Of a DNA stretch of 10,182 bases, positions 1 through 4,898 are shown one piece after another. Numbering within the stretch: the first letter of the stretch is position 1; each line of letters begins with the position of its first letter. The notes under the pieces are model-generated. The model made no database searches. It worked only from the letters and a program-made list of their open reading frames with translations, and was not told where the DNA came from. Origin of the DNA: Nitriliruptoraceae bacterium (GTDB taxonomy: Bacteria; Actinomycetota; Nitriliruptoria; Nitriliruptorales; Nitriliruptoraceae); NCBI GenBank assembly GCA_007121975.1, contig SKJO01000403.1, positions 1 through 10,182 on the forward strand, in the 5' to 3' direction. Both the position numbers and the translations under genes were made by a program.

Positions 1-489
1 GAGGTGCCGCTGCTCGGACGCGAGGATGCGCTGGCCGCGGCGGTGGCGGGCTGGCAGCCCACACCGCCCCGCACCCCGGGGGGGCGGCTGCTGGTGGCCG
101 CCTGGGCCGGGCCGCTGACCGCCTTCGGGTTGCTGCTGGCCGTGCTGTCGGGCCGGCGGCCGGTGTGGTCGCACGCGGGGCGCTGCTTGCTCATCGAGAA
201 CGTCGGCGGGGTGTCCGCCTTCGCCCTGCGCAGCGTGGGCGCGGAGGCCAACACCATCGGCCAGGTGGTGCTCACCCGCCGCACGGCGATGACCGAGGCA
301 CTGCTGGCCCATGAGGCGATGCACGTGCGCCAGGCGGAGCGGCTCGGCCCGCTGATGCTGCCCGCCTACGTCCTGCTCGCCGCCCGCTACGGCTACCGCG
401 ACCATCCGCTGGAGCGCGCGGCGCGGACCCATGCGGCCCGGGCGACCGCGCTCAGCTCTCCCCCGGATCCTCCCGCACCCGCACGGTGA
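1..489 (+). CDS. Small membrane-associated protein with HExxH motif, function unknown (5' end may lie outside window)
   Basis: The reading frame is open to the left edge. A GTG at position 4 could be the start (161 aa), but any ribosome binding site would be outside the window. A hydrophobic stretch at about residues 29-49 looks like one membrane segment. It is followed by a conserved-looking half with TIGQVVL (84-90), HEAMHVRQ (103-110), GPLMLPAYVL (115-124) and YRDHPLERAA (131-140). This pattern (HE..HVRQ, then GP..LPAY, then Y.D.P.E..A) resembles an uncharacterised actinobacterial protein family that I recognise only by pattern. HExxH is typical of zinc metallopeptidases, but I see no proven third zinc ligand, so peptidase activity is speculation. 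The last 38 bp overlap the 3' end of divIVA tail-to-tail. The Pro/Ala-rich C-terminus (about 150-161) lies in that overlap. Coding status is fairly sure; function is unknown. Confidence 0.72.
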   Translation, partial: EVPLLGREDALAAAVAGWQPTPPRTPGGRLLVAAWAGPLTAFGLLLAVLSGRRPVWSHAGRCLLIENVGGVSAFALRSVGAEANTIGQVVLTRRTAMTEALLAHEAMHVRQAERLGPLMLPAYVLLAARYGYRDHPLERAARTHAARATALSSPPDPPAPAR

Positions 490-1714
490 GCCGCGGCGCG
501 GCGTCGTCGGCCCCGCGCTCGCCCGGGTCGTCGGGCGCAGAACCCGAGTCGGGGCCGGAACCGAGGTCGGGGCCGGAACCGAGGTCGGGCAGGTGGCGGT
601 CGACGTCGATGGCCTCGAGCTCGTCGAGGTAGCTGGACAGCTGCCGGGTGAGCACCCGCCGGTAGCGGCGCGCGAAGGTCCGCAGGTCACGGACCCGCTC
701 CTCGATCACGGCGCGGTGCTCACGGGCGTCGACGAGCTCGGCGCGGGCCCGGGCCCGGGCGTCGGCGAGCACCTCGTCGGCTTCCTGCCGGGCGGCCTCG
801 CGCTGCTCGTCGGCCTCACGCTCGGCCGACGCACGCAGCTCGGCCGCCTCCTGCTGGGTGCGGTCGCGCAGCCCCATCAGGTCCGCCTGCGACTGCTCGC
901 GCCAGGCCAGCACGGCCTGTTCGCTGCGCGAGCGCCAGTCGGACAGCTCGGCATCGGTGCGCGCGCGCAGCTCGTCGCACTCCTGCTCGACGCGTTCGAG
1001 CTCGGCAGCGGCCGCGGCGGACTCCTCGTCGAACACCCGCCGGGCCTCGGCGCGCAGCTGCTCGAGGGCCTCGGCGGCCTCGGCCTGCTCGGCCTCGAGC
1101 GCCGCCCGGGTGGCCGCACGCAGCTGCTCGGCATCGGCGTGAGACACGTTGCGCCGCTCGACCACCTCCGCCTCGAGCTGCTCGCGCAGCTCGGCCGCTT
1201 CAGCCTCGAGCCGCGCCATGGCCGCGGCCGCGTGCGCCTGCTCGGCCTCGAGCGCCGCCCGGGTGGCCGCACGCAGCTGCTCGGCATCGGCGTGAGACAC
1301 GTTGCGCCGCTCGACCACCTCGGCCTCGAGGCGTTCGCGCCGGGCGCGCAGCTGCTCGTCGGCCTGGCGCTGGTAGACCTCCACCCGCTCGACGGTCTCG
1401 GCGACGATGCGCTGCGACTCGGCGTCGGCCTCGGCGCGCTGCGCCTCGAGCTGCTCACGGGCCTCGTGGCGCTCGTGCTCGAAGGCCTCCCGCTCCGCGG
1501 CGAGCGCCGCCCGGTCGTCCTCGAGGCTGCCGAGCACCTCGCCCAGCCGTCGCTCGGTGTCCTCGAGGTCACGGCGCAGGGTCTCGATCTGCGCGTCGGC
1601 GTCCTCGATCTGCCCGGCGAGCCGGGCGAGCAGGTCGTCGACCTCGGCGACGGCGTAGCCGCGCAGCGCCTGGCGGAACTCGTGCCCGACGATCTGCTCC
1701 GGCGTCAGCGTCAC
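452..1714 (-). CDS. divIVA: DivIVA/Wag31-like polar growth and septum-site coiled-coil protein
   Basis: The protein has 420 aa. The GTG start is supported by AGGAGGGA with its GGAGG core 8 nt upstream. Residues 1-40 match the DivIVA membrane-binding N-domain: LTPEQI, then EFRQALRGY, then EVDDLLARL. Residues about 35-370 are almost continuous Glu/Ala/Arg-rich coiled coil. Residues 349-370 (RRYRRVLTRQLSSYLDELEA) resemble the closing FxRxYRxxLxxYL segment of Wag31. The tail (375-420) is acidic, Gly/Pro-rich and probably disordered. The length is closer to the long Streptomyces DivIVA than to mycobacterial Wag31. In actinobacteria these proteins bind curved membrane at poles and septa and recruit the elongation machinery. 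The position after ftsZ, sepF and yggT is the usual one for the divIVA orthologue. Oddities are an internal duplication (residues 129-160 repeated at 180-211) and an 18-bp tandem repeat in the tail. A DivIVA-family paralogue cannot be ruled out. Confidence 0.88.
   Translation of the reverse strand: MTLTPEQIVGHEFRQALRGYAVAEVDDLLARLAGQIEDADAQIETLRRDLEDTERRLGEVLGSLEDDRAALAAEREAFEHERHEAREQLEAQRAEADAESQRIVAETVERVEVYQRQADEQLRARRERLEAEVVERRNVSHADAEQLRAATRAALEAEQAHAAAAMARLEAEAAELREQLEAEVVERRNVSHADAEQLRAATRAALEAEQAEAAEALEQLRAEARRVFDEESAAAAAELERVEQECDELRARTDAELSDWRSRSEQAVLAWREQSQADLMGLRDRTQQEAAELRASAEREADEQREAARQEADEVLADARARARAELVDAREHRAVIEERVRDLRTFARRYRRVLTRQLSSYLDELEAIDVDRHLPDLGSGPDLGSGPDSGSAPDDPGERGADDAAPRLTVRVREDPGES
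549..584 (-). repeat. Two perfect 18-bp tandem copies in the divIVA tail
   Basis: The 18-bp unit tcggggccggaaccgagg occurs at 549-566 and 567-584. A half unit (gaacccgag) lies just before it and the first bases of another (tcggg) just after. It encodes Gly-Ser-Gly-Pro-Asp-Leu repeats (about residues 379-390) in the disordered C-terminal tail and keeps the frame, so gain or loss of a unit would be tolerated. Confidence 0.9.
1083..1330 (-). repeat. Near-identical 95-bp direct repeat inside divIVA (1083-1177 and 1236-1330)
   Basis: Positions 1083-1177 and 1236-1330 match at 94 of 95 bases by eye; the first 86 bases are identical and the only difference is at 1169/1322. The offset is 153 bp, exactly 51 codons, so the coiled-coil frame is kept. 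The encoded 32-residue block runs from LEAEVVERRNVSHADAEQ to ALEAEQA. The 58 bp between the copies are clearly less similar to either flank. Identity extends through third codon positions, which points to recent duplication or gene conversion. Confidence 0.95.
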
Positions 1715-1733
1715 GCTCGCTCCCTCCTGCCGG

Positions 1734-1750
1734 GGTCCCGGGGTGGGACC
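1734..1750 (-). promoter_or_regulatory. Short hairpin in the yggT-divIVA gap
   Basis: The 40-nt gap between the yggT stop and the divIVA start holds a perfect 6-bp inverted repeat (ggtccc/gggacc) with a 5-nt loop. No U-tract follows, and the divIVA ribosome binding site begins 6 nt downstream. It could be a weak attenuator, an RNA stability element or chance in GC-rich DNA. No promoter is evident in this gap, so divIVA is probably co-transcribed with yggT. Confidence 0.4.
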
Positions 1751-1754
1751 GTGG

Positions 1755-2027
1755 CTACAGCCCGATCCCGCGGATGATGTTGATCAGGATCCGCACCCCG
1801 ATGAACACCACGATGATGGACAGGTCGAGCGCGATCCCGCCCAGCCGCAGCGGCGGGAGGACCTTGCGCACCGGGGCGACCACGGGCTCGACCAGCCGGC
1901 GCACGCCGAGCACGAAGGGCACCAGCGGCTCGGGCGGTCGCGGCACCCACGAGAAGATCACGTGCAGCAGCAGCACGAACCAGTAGACCTCGAGCACGAG
2001 GACGAGGGCGGCTCCGACCGGACTCAC
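1755..2027 (-). CDS. YggT/YlmG-family small integral membrane protein
   Basis: The protein has 90 aa, the usual length for a single-repeat YggT/YlmG protein. It has two hydrophobic segments, about residues 5-27 (ending HVIFSWVP) and 64-86. Between them lies a loop with RRLVEPVVAPVRKVLPP, a typical YggT pattern (RxxxEPxxxPxRxxLPP). The family is implicated in septum or nucleoid organisation in bacteria and plastids, but its biochemical role is not established. The GTG start overlaps the sepF stop by 4 nt (GTGA), with GGGAG 7 nt upstream, so translation is probably coupled to sepF. Placement between sepF and divIVA is the standard order in Gram-positive dcw clusters and supports the call. Confidence 0.93.
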   Translation of the reverse strand: MSPVGAALVLVLEVYWFVLLLHVIFSWVPRPPEPLVPFVLGVRRLVEPVVAPVRKVLPPLRLGGIALDLSIIVVFIGVRILINIIRGIGL

Positions 2028-2521
2028 GCGCCGCTCCCGGCCGGCAGGCGGTAGCCGAGCGTGCTGAGCCGGCCGCGTTCGTCGTCGGCGAGCTCGAGCC
2101 CGTCGGGCACCAGCAGGAAGGCCCGGGTACCGACCTTGGTCAGCGATCCGTCGAGCGCGTAGGTGAGTCCGGACACGAAGTCCACCACCCGCCGGGCGTC
2201 GACGCGGTCGGCCTCCGCGAGGTCGAACAGGACCGGCTGACCCGAGCGGTACCGGGCCGCGACCGCCTCGACGTCGTCGAACGCCGCGATCTCCACCACC
2301 GCCACCGGAGCCACCGGGGCCGAGGTCACGGGGCGCACGTGGACGTCACGGGGGCGCAGCGGGTGCACCTCGGCCTCCTCGCGGGGGGGTGCCGGCCGGG
2401 GTCGATCGCCGCCGGTGTCGTGGTCGGGCACGAAGCGTTCGGGCAGTTCGTCGTAGCCCTCCTCGGCCTCCTCGCGCAGGCCGAGGTAGATCAGCGTGCG
2501 GTGCCACATGCCCCGGCTCAT
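2024..2521 (-). CDS. sepF: SepF, membrane anchor for FtsZ
   Basis: The protein has 165 aa from the ATG that overlaps the yggS stop (ATGA); an AGGAGG-type site lies about 4 nt upstream. An alternative start is the ATG at 2509. Residues 5-16 (MWHRTLIYLGLR) form the expected N-terminal amphipathic membrane-binding helix, as in actinobacterial SepF. An acidic and proline-rich linker follows (about 17-72). The SepF core is at about 73-145, with FDDVEAVAARYRSGQPVLFDL, ADRVDARRVVDFVSGLTYAL and the GSLTKVGTRAFLL strand. SepF binds the FtsZ C-terminal tail, polymerises on the inner membrane face and replaces FtsA, which is absent here. The FtsZ in this window has a matching DVPPFLR tail. Confidence 0.95.
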   Translation of the reverse strand: MSRGMWHRTLIYLGLREEAEEGYDELPERFVPDHDTGGDRPRPAPPREEAEVHPLRPRDVHVRPVTSAPVAPVAVVEIAAFDDVEAVAARYRSGQPVLFDLAEADRVDARRVVDFVSGLTYALDGSLTKVGTRAFLLVPDGLELADDERGRLSTLGYRLPAGSGA

Positions 2522-3249
2522 CGCTCCTCCTGACTCGGCGACCACGGCCCCTGCCCCCGGGGGCCGAACAGCGCCGTGCCGATGCGCACCATGGTCGCCC
2601 CCTGCTCCACGGCGGCCTCGAGATCACCCGACATCCCCATCGACAGGTGCACGACCTCCGGGAAGCGCGACTGGGCCTCGTCGCGCAGTGCGCGCATCGT
2701 GGCGAAGTACGGGCGCGCCGCCGCCACCGGGTCGTGACCCGGCGGTGGCATCGGTGGCATCGTCATCAGTCCCTCGACGGCGAGGTGGGCTCGACCGCGA
2801 GCGTAGGCGACGAGGTCGAGAGTTTCGTTCACCGCGCACCCGCCCTTGGCCGGATCATCCCCCACGTTGACCTGGACGAGCACCCGCTGCAGCACGCCGA
2901 GCAGCTGGGCGCGTGCCGACAGGGCATCGACCAGCGAGCGTCGGTCCGCGGCATGCACCAGGACGTGGCGACCGACCACGTCACGGACCTTGTTGCGCTG
3001 CAGCTGGCCGATCAGGTGCCAGCGGGCCTCGGGCACCAGGGGGGCCTTGGCCCGCCACTCCTGGACCCGGTTCTCGGCCAGGTCCGGCAGCCCGGCGGCG
3101 ATCGCGGCGCGCGCGAGCTCGGGCGGGTGGGTCTTGGTCACCCCGATGATGCGCACGTCCACCGGCCGCCGTCCCGCCGAGCGCGCGGCCTCGTCGACGC
3201 GGTCACGGACCGCGGCGAGGTTCTCGGCCACCTGCTCGGCGGAGAGCAT
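2518..3249 (-). CDS. yggS: YggS/PROSC-family pyridoxal phosphate homeostasis protein
   Basis: The protein has 243 aa, normal for the family, and folds as a single alanine-racemase-like TIM barrel. Visible motifs are IGVTKTHPPE (35-44), in which Lys39 is the expected PLP lysine; HLIGQLQRNK (78-87); VNVGDDPAKGGC (128-138); GLMTMPP (160-166); and LSMGMSGDLEAAV (202-214) with VRIGTALFG (221-229) for phosphate binding. Members bind PLP without a known catalytic reaction and buffer the B6 pool. The gene starts 10 nt after the ftsZ stop, behind a GGGGGG-rich site, and its end overlaps the sepF start by 4 nt, so it is part of the ftsZ operon. In most actinobacteria pgeF (ylmD) sits just before this gene; here it is missing. 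Confidence 0.94.
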   Translation of the reverse strand: MLSAEQVAENLAAVRDRVDEAARSAGRRPVDVRIIGVTKTHPPELARAAIAAGLPDLAENRVQEWRAKAPLVPEARWHLIGQLQRNKVRDVVGRHVLVHAADRRSLVDALSARAQLLGVLQRVLVQVNVGDDPAKGGCAVNETLDLVAYARGRAHLAVEGLMTMPPMPPPGHDPVAAARPYFATMRALRDEAQSRFPEVVHLSMGMSGDLEAAVEQGATMVRIGTALFGPRGQGPWSPSQEER

Positions 3250-3259
3250 CAGCCCCCCG

Positions 3260-4426
3260 TCATCTGAGGAAGGGGGGGACGTCGAGGTCGTCGTCCTCGT
3301 CGACGGGGTCCGGCACCGCGCGGGGCCGGAACACCTCGTCGTCATCGACGTCGTCGATCACGATCGGCGGCCGCGACGCAGGGGCCCCGGTCGTCGGTTG
3401 CGGCTCCGGGCGCTCAGGCTCGGGCTCGGGGGCCGGCGCGCTGGCCACGAAGGCGCCGGACTGTTCCACGTGACCGTCGAACTTGTCGAAGCCGGCCGCG
3501 ATCACGGTGACCTTGACCTCGTCGCCGAGCGAGTCGTCGATCACGGCCCCGAAGATCACGTTGGCATCGGGATCCGCCGCCCGGGTGATGACGTCGGCGG
3601 CCTCGTTGACCTCGAACAGCCCGAGGTCGCTGCCGCCGGCCAGCATCAGCAGCACCCCGCGGGCGCCGTCGATCGACGCCTCGAGCAGTGGGGAGCTGAT
3701 CGCGAGCCGGGCCGCCTCCAGCGCCCGCGAGTCCCCGCGGGCGCGCCCGATGCCCATCAGCGCGCCCCCGGCGTCGCGCATCACGGTGCGCACGTCGGCG
3801 AAGTCGAGGTTGATCAGCCCGGGGGTCGTGATCAGGTCGGTGATGCCCTGCACGCCCTGCAGCAGCACGTCGTCGGCGAGCGCGAAGGCCTGCACGACCG
3901 AGGTCTCGCCATCCGCGATCTCGAGCAGTCGGTCGTTGGGGATGATGATCAGGGTGTCGACCTGCTCCTTGAGGTTGACGATGCCCTCGTCCGCCTGCCG
4001 GGAGCGTCGCCGGCCCTCGAAGGTGAAGGGACGCGTCACCACCCCGATCGTCAGCGCCCCGAGCTCCTTCGCGACCTCGGCGACGACGGGGGCCGCCCCG
4101 GTGCCCGTACCTCCGCCCTCCCCGGCGGTGACGAACACCATGTCCGCGCCCCGCAGCACCTCGACGATCTCGTCACGGTGGTCCTCGGCGGCCCGCACCC
4201 CGATCGCCGGGTCCGCGCCGGCGCCCAACCCCCGGGTCAGGTCCCGGCCGATGTCGAGCTTGACGTCCGCATCCGACATCAGCAGCGCCTGGGCATCGGT
4301 GTTGATCGCGACGAACTCCACCCCCCTCAGGCCCGCGTCGATCATCCGGTTGACGGCGTTGACGCCGCCACCACCGATCCCCACGACCCGGATCTCCGCG
4401 AGGTAGTTCGTGGGCTTGCCCGCCAT
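3260..4426 (-). CDS. ftsZ: FtsZ, tubulin-like cell division GTPase
   Basis: The protein has 388 aa. The ATG is preceded by a perfect AAGGAGG at 7 nt. FtsZ assembles with GTP into the cytokinetic ring at midcell. Motifs include VVGIGGGGVNAVNRM (14-28), NTDAQAL (42-48), the tubulin signature AGEGGGTGTGAAP (101-113), TRPFTFEG (131-138), IPNDRLLEI (162-170) and the T7 synergy loop NLDFADVRTVM (206-216). The Glu in AGEGGG, where many bacteria have Met, is common in actinobacteria. The GTPase and C-terminal domains end near residue 318. An acidic and proline-rich linker follows, and the last residues DLDVPPFLR are the C-terminal peptide that binds SepF. An unusually long structured leader lies upstream and yggS follows after 10 nt. 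Confidence 0.98.
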   Translation of the reverse strand: MAGKPTNYLAEIRVVGIGGGGVNAVNRMIDAGLRGVEFVAINTDAQALLMSDADVKLDIGRDLTRGLGAGADPAIGVRAAEDHRDEIVEVLRGADMVFVTAGEGGGTGTGAAPVVAEVAKELGALTIGVVTRPFTFEGRRRSRQADEGIVNLKEQVDTLIIIPNDRLLEIADGETSVVQAFALADDVLLQGVQGITDLITTPGLINLDFADVRTVMRDAGGALMGIGRARGDSRALEAARLAISSPLLEASIDGARGVLLMLAGGSDLGLFEVNEAADVITRAADPDANVIFGAVIDDSLGDEVKVTVIAAGFDKFDGHVEQSGAFVASAPAPEPEPERPEPQPTTGAPASRPPIVIDDVDDDEVFRPRAVPDPVDEDDDLDVPPFLR

Positions 4427-4433
4427 CAGTGCG

Positions 4434-4440
4434 CCTCCTT
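4434..4440 (-). promoter_or_regulatory. Consensus ribosome binding site of ftsZ
   Basis: AAGGAGG on the minus strand lies 7 nt before the ftsZ ATG. It is the best Shine-Dalgarno match in the window and fixes the ftsZ start. Confidence 0.85.
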
Positions 4441-4562
4441 GGTCCGGGATGCCCGTGCGTCGGGCGCGCTACCCGGATCCGTCCGCGGACCGAGCCGGTG
4501 GGAACCGGCGTCCGCTCTGGGTTCGGTGGGGCGACCAACGGCCGCGTCCCCCGGGGCAATCT

Positions 4563-4590
4563 CGTCGTGTCGTGCTCGTCGTGCCGTGCT
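4563..4590 (-). repeat. 14-bp tandem repeat x2 in the ftsZ leader
   Basis: Units 4563-4576 (cgtcgtgtcgtgct) and 4577-4590 (cgtcgtgccgtgct) match at 13 of 14 bases and abut the 13-bp repeat set with a 2-bp gap. Confidence 0.88.
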
Positions 4591-4592
4591 CA

Positions 4593-4631
4593 TCGGGGCA
4601 TCATCTCGGGGCATCAACTCGGGGCATCATC
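4593..4631 (-). repeat. 13-bp tandem repeat x3 in the ftsZ leader
   Basis: Three head-to-tail units lie at 4593-4605, 4606-4618 and 4619-4631. Units one and three are both tcggggcatcatc; the middle unit differs at one base (tcggggcatcaac). A diverged partial copy (cggggcaatctc) lies at 4552-4563. On the ftsZ-sense strand each unit carries GATGCCCCG. Confidence 0.93.
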
Positions 4632-4650
4632 CCGGCAGGGTGACGCCCCG
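4620..4650 (-). promoter_or_regulatory. Strong hairpin in the ftsZ leader with alternative pairing partners
   Basis: In the ftsZ-sense RNA, CGGGGCGUCA pairs with UGAUGCCCCG over 10 bp (one G-U). A bulged A and three more G-C pairs (CCC/GGG) follow, closed by a UGCC loop. The 3' arm is the first of the three 13-nt repeats in RNA order, so the other two copies (each with UGAUGCCCCG) could pair with the same 5' arm. On the opposite strand the G-U becomes an A-C mismatch, so the minus-strand RNA folds better. No U-tract follows, so it is not a typical intrinsic terminator. Confidence 0.55.
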
Positions 4651-4659
4651 CCCGCTGAC

Positions 4660-4693
4660 CTGAACCGCCGCCCGGCCTGAACCGCCGCCCGGG
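4660..4693 (-). repeat. 17-bp tandem repeat x2 in the ftsZ leader
   Basis: Units 4660-4676 and 4677-4693 read ctgaaccgccgcccggc and the same with a final g, so 16 of 17 bases match. It is the most upstream of three tandem repeat sets in the predicted leader. Confidence 0.9.
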
Positions 4694-4713
4694 CCTGAGG
4701 AGCGGCTGAAGCC

Positions 4714-4750
4714 TCAACCTCGTGTAGAGCGTTAGAGTTATGTCAACCTC
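4714..4750 (-). promoter_or_regulatory. Direct repeat GAGGTTGA x2 just downstream of the predicted ftsZ start site
   Basis: The minus strand carries GAGGTTGA at 4743-4750 and again at 4714-4721, 29 bp apart, flanking an AT-richer segment (CATAACTCTAAC, then GCTCTACAC). The first copy includes a perfect TTGACA. Placed just after the predicted transcription start, the pair could be an operator, or the first copy could be the -35 of a second promoter. No regulator can be named from the sequence. Confidence 0.4.
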
Positions 4751-4762
4751 TGCCGTGGGGTG

Positions 4763-4792
4763 AAGGTAGACGGCGCGGCTCCCGACGGTCAA
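4763..4792 (-). promoter_or_regulatory. Candidate sigma-70-type promoter for ftsZ
   Basis: On the minus strand TTGACC (4787-4792) and TACCTT (4763-4768) are separated by 18 bp, a good fit to a housekeeping -35/-10 pair (TTGACA / TANNNT). Transcription would start near 4756, giving a leader of about 330 nt before ftsZ. A second perfect TTGACA lies just downstream (4741-4746), but no convincing -10 hexamer follows at the right spacing. Prediction by eye only. Confidence 0.5.
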
Positions 4793-4848
4793 CCGGTCCC
4801 CTGTCCACGCGGCCCACGCCGCGGTCGCAGCGCTGGCCCGATCGACGC

Positions 4849-4875
4849 CCGGCAGCCACCGCCGGCGCTGCCCGG
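4849..4875 (-). terminator. Possible hairpin after ftsQ (weak terminator candidate)
   Basis: Starting about 24 nt after the ftsQ stop, the minus strand can form CCGG-(G)-CAGC paired with GCTGCCGG: 8 bp with one bulge and a 10-nt loop. No U-tract follows. Many actinobacterial terminators lack a strong U-tract, but chance pairing in GC-rich DNA is equally plausible. Confidence 0.25.
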
Positions 4876-4898
4876 CCCCCAACGCACGGCCACGACCC

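Larger units (their letters stand above)
4427..4898 (-). other. ftsQ-ftsZ intergenic region, likely ftsZ promoter and long structured leader
   Basis: This 472-bp stretch is the only gap of more than about 50 bp in the window. Reading toward ftsZ it holds a possible hairpin after ftsQ, a promoter-like -35/-10 pair, an AT-richer pocket with an 8-bp direct repeat, three sets of tandem repeats (17 bp x2, 13 bp x3, 14 bp x2), and several hairpins: 4620-4650, 4494-4509 (GCCGGT stem, 4-nt loop), the 10-bp palindrome 4481-4490, and 4451-4465 (GCCCG stem, 5-nt loop). Short open frames on the minus strand here have much lower GC at third positions than the neighbouring genes and look non-coding. Confidence 0.7.

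Noticed and set aside
431..1777. Long plus-strand open frame (about 448 codons) across divIVA
   Set aside because: It is the antisense shadow of a GC-rich gene. Its translation is Gly/Leu/Arg-rich low complexity with no domain, while the minus frame has a clear DivIVA domain and ribosome binding site.
4426..4617. Small leader open frame (63 codons) ending in TGATG at the ftsZ start
   Set aside because: The coupling-like overlap is tempting, but third-position GC is about 70 percent against well over 90 percent in neighbours. The frame contains rare codons such as AGA and no recognisable protein; ftsZ also has its own perfect ribosome binding site.
4593..4631. 13-bp repeats read as a CRISPR array or as MraZ boxes
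   Set aside because: The units are directly abutting without spacers and too short for CRISPR. The spacing and TGGG motif of MraZ boxes are absent, and mraZ sites lie upstream of mraZ, not ftsZ.
2846..4663. Plus-strand open frame of about 605 codons across yggS, ftsZ and the ftsZ leader
   Set aside because: Antisense shadow. It spans two well-supported minus-strand genes and a non-coding region and has no recognisable motif.
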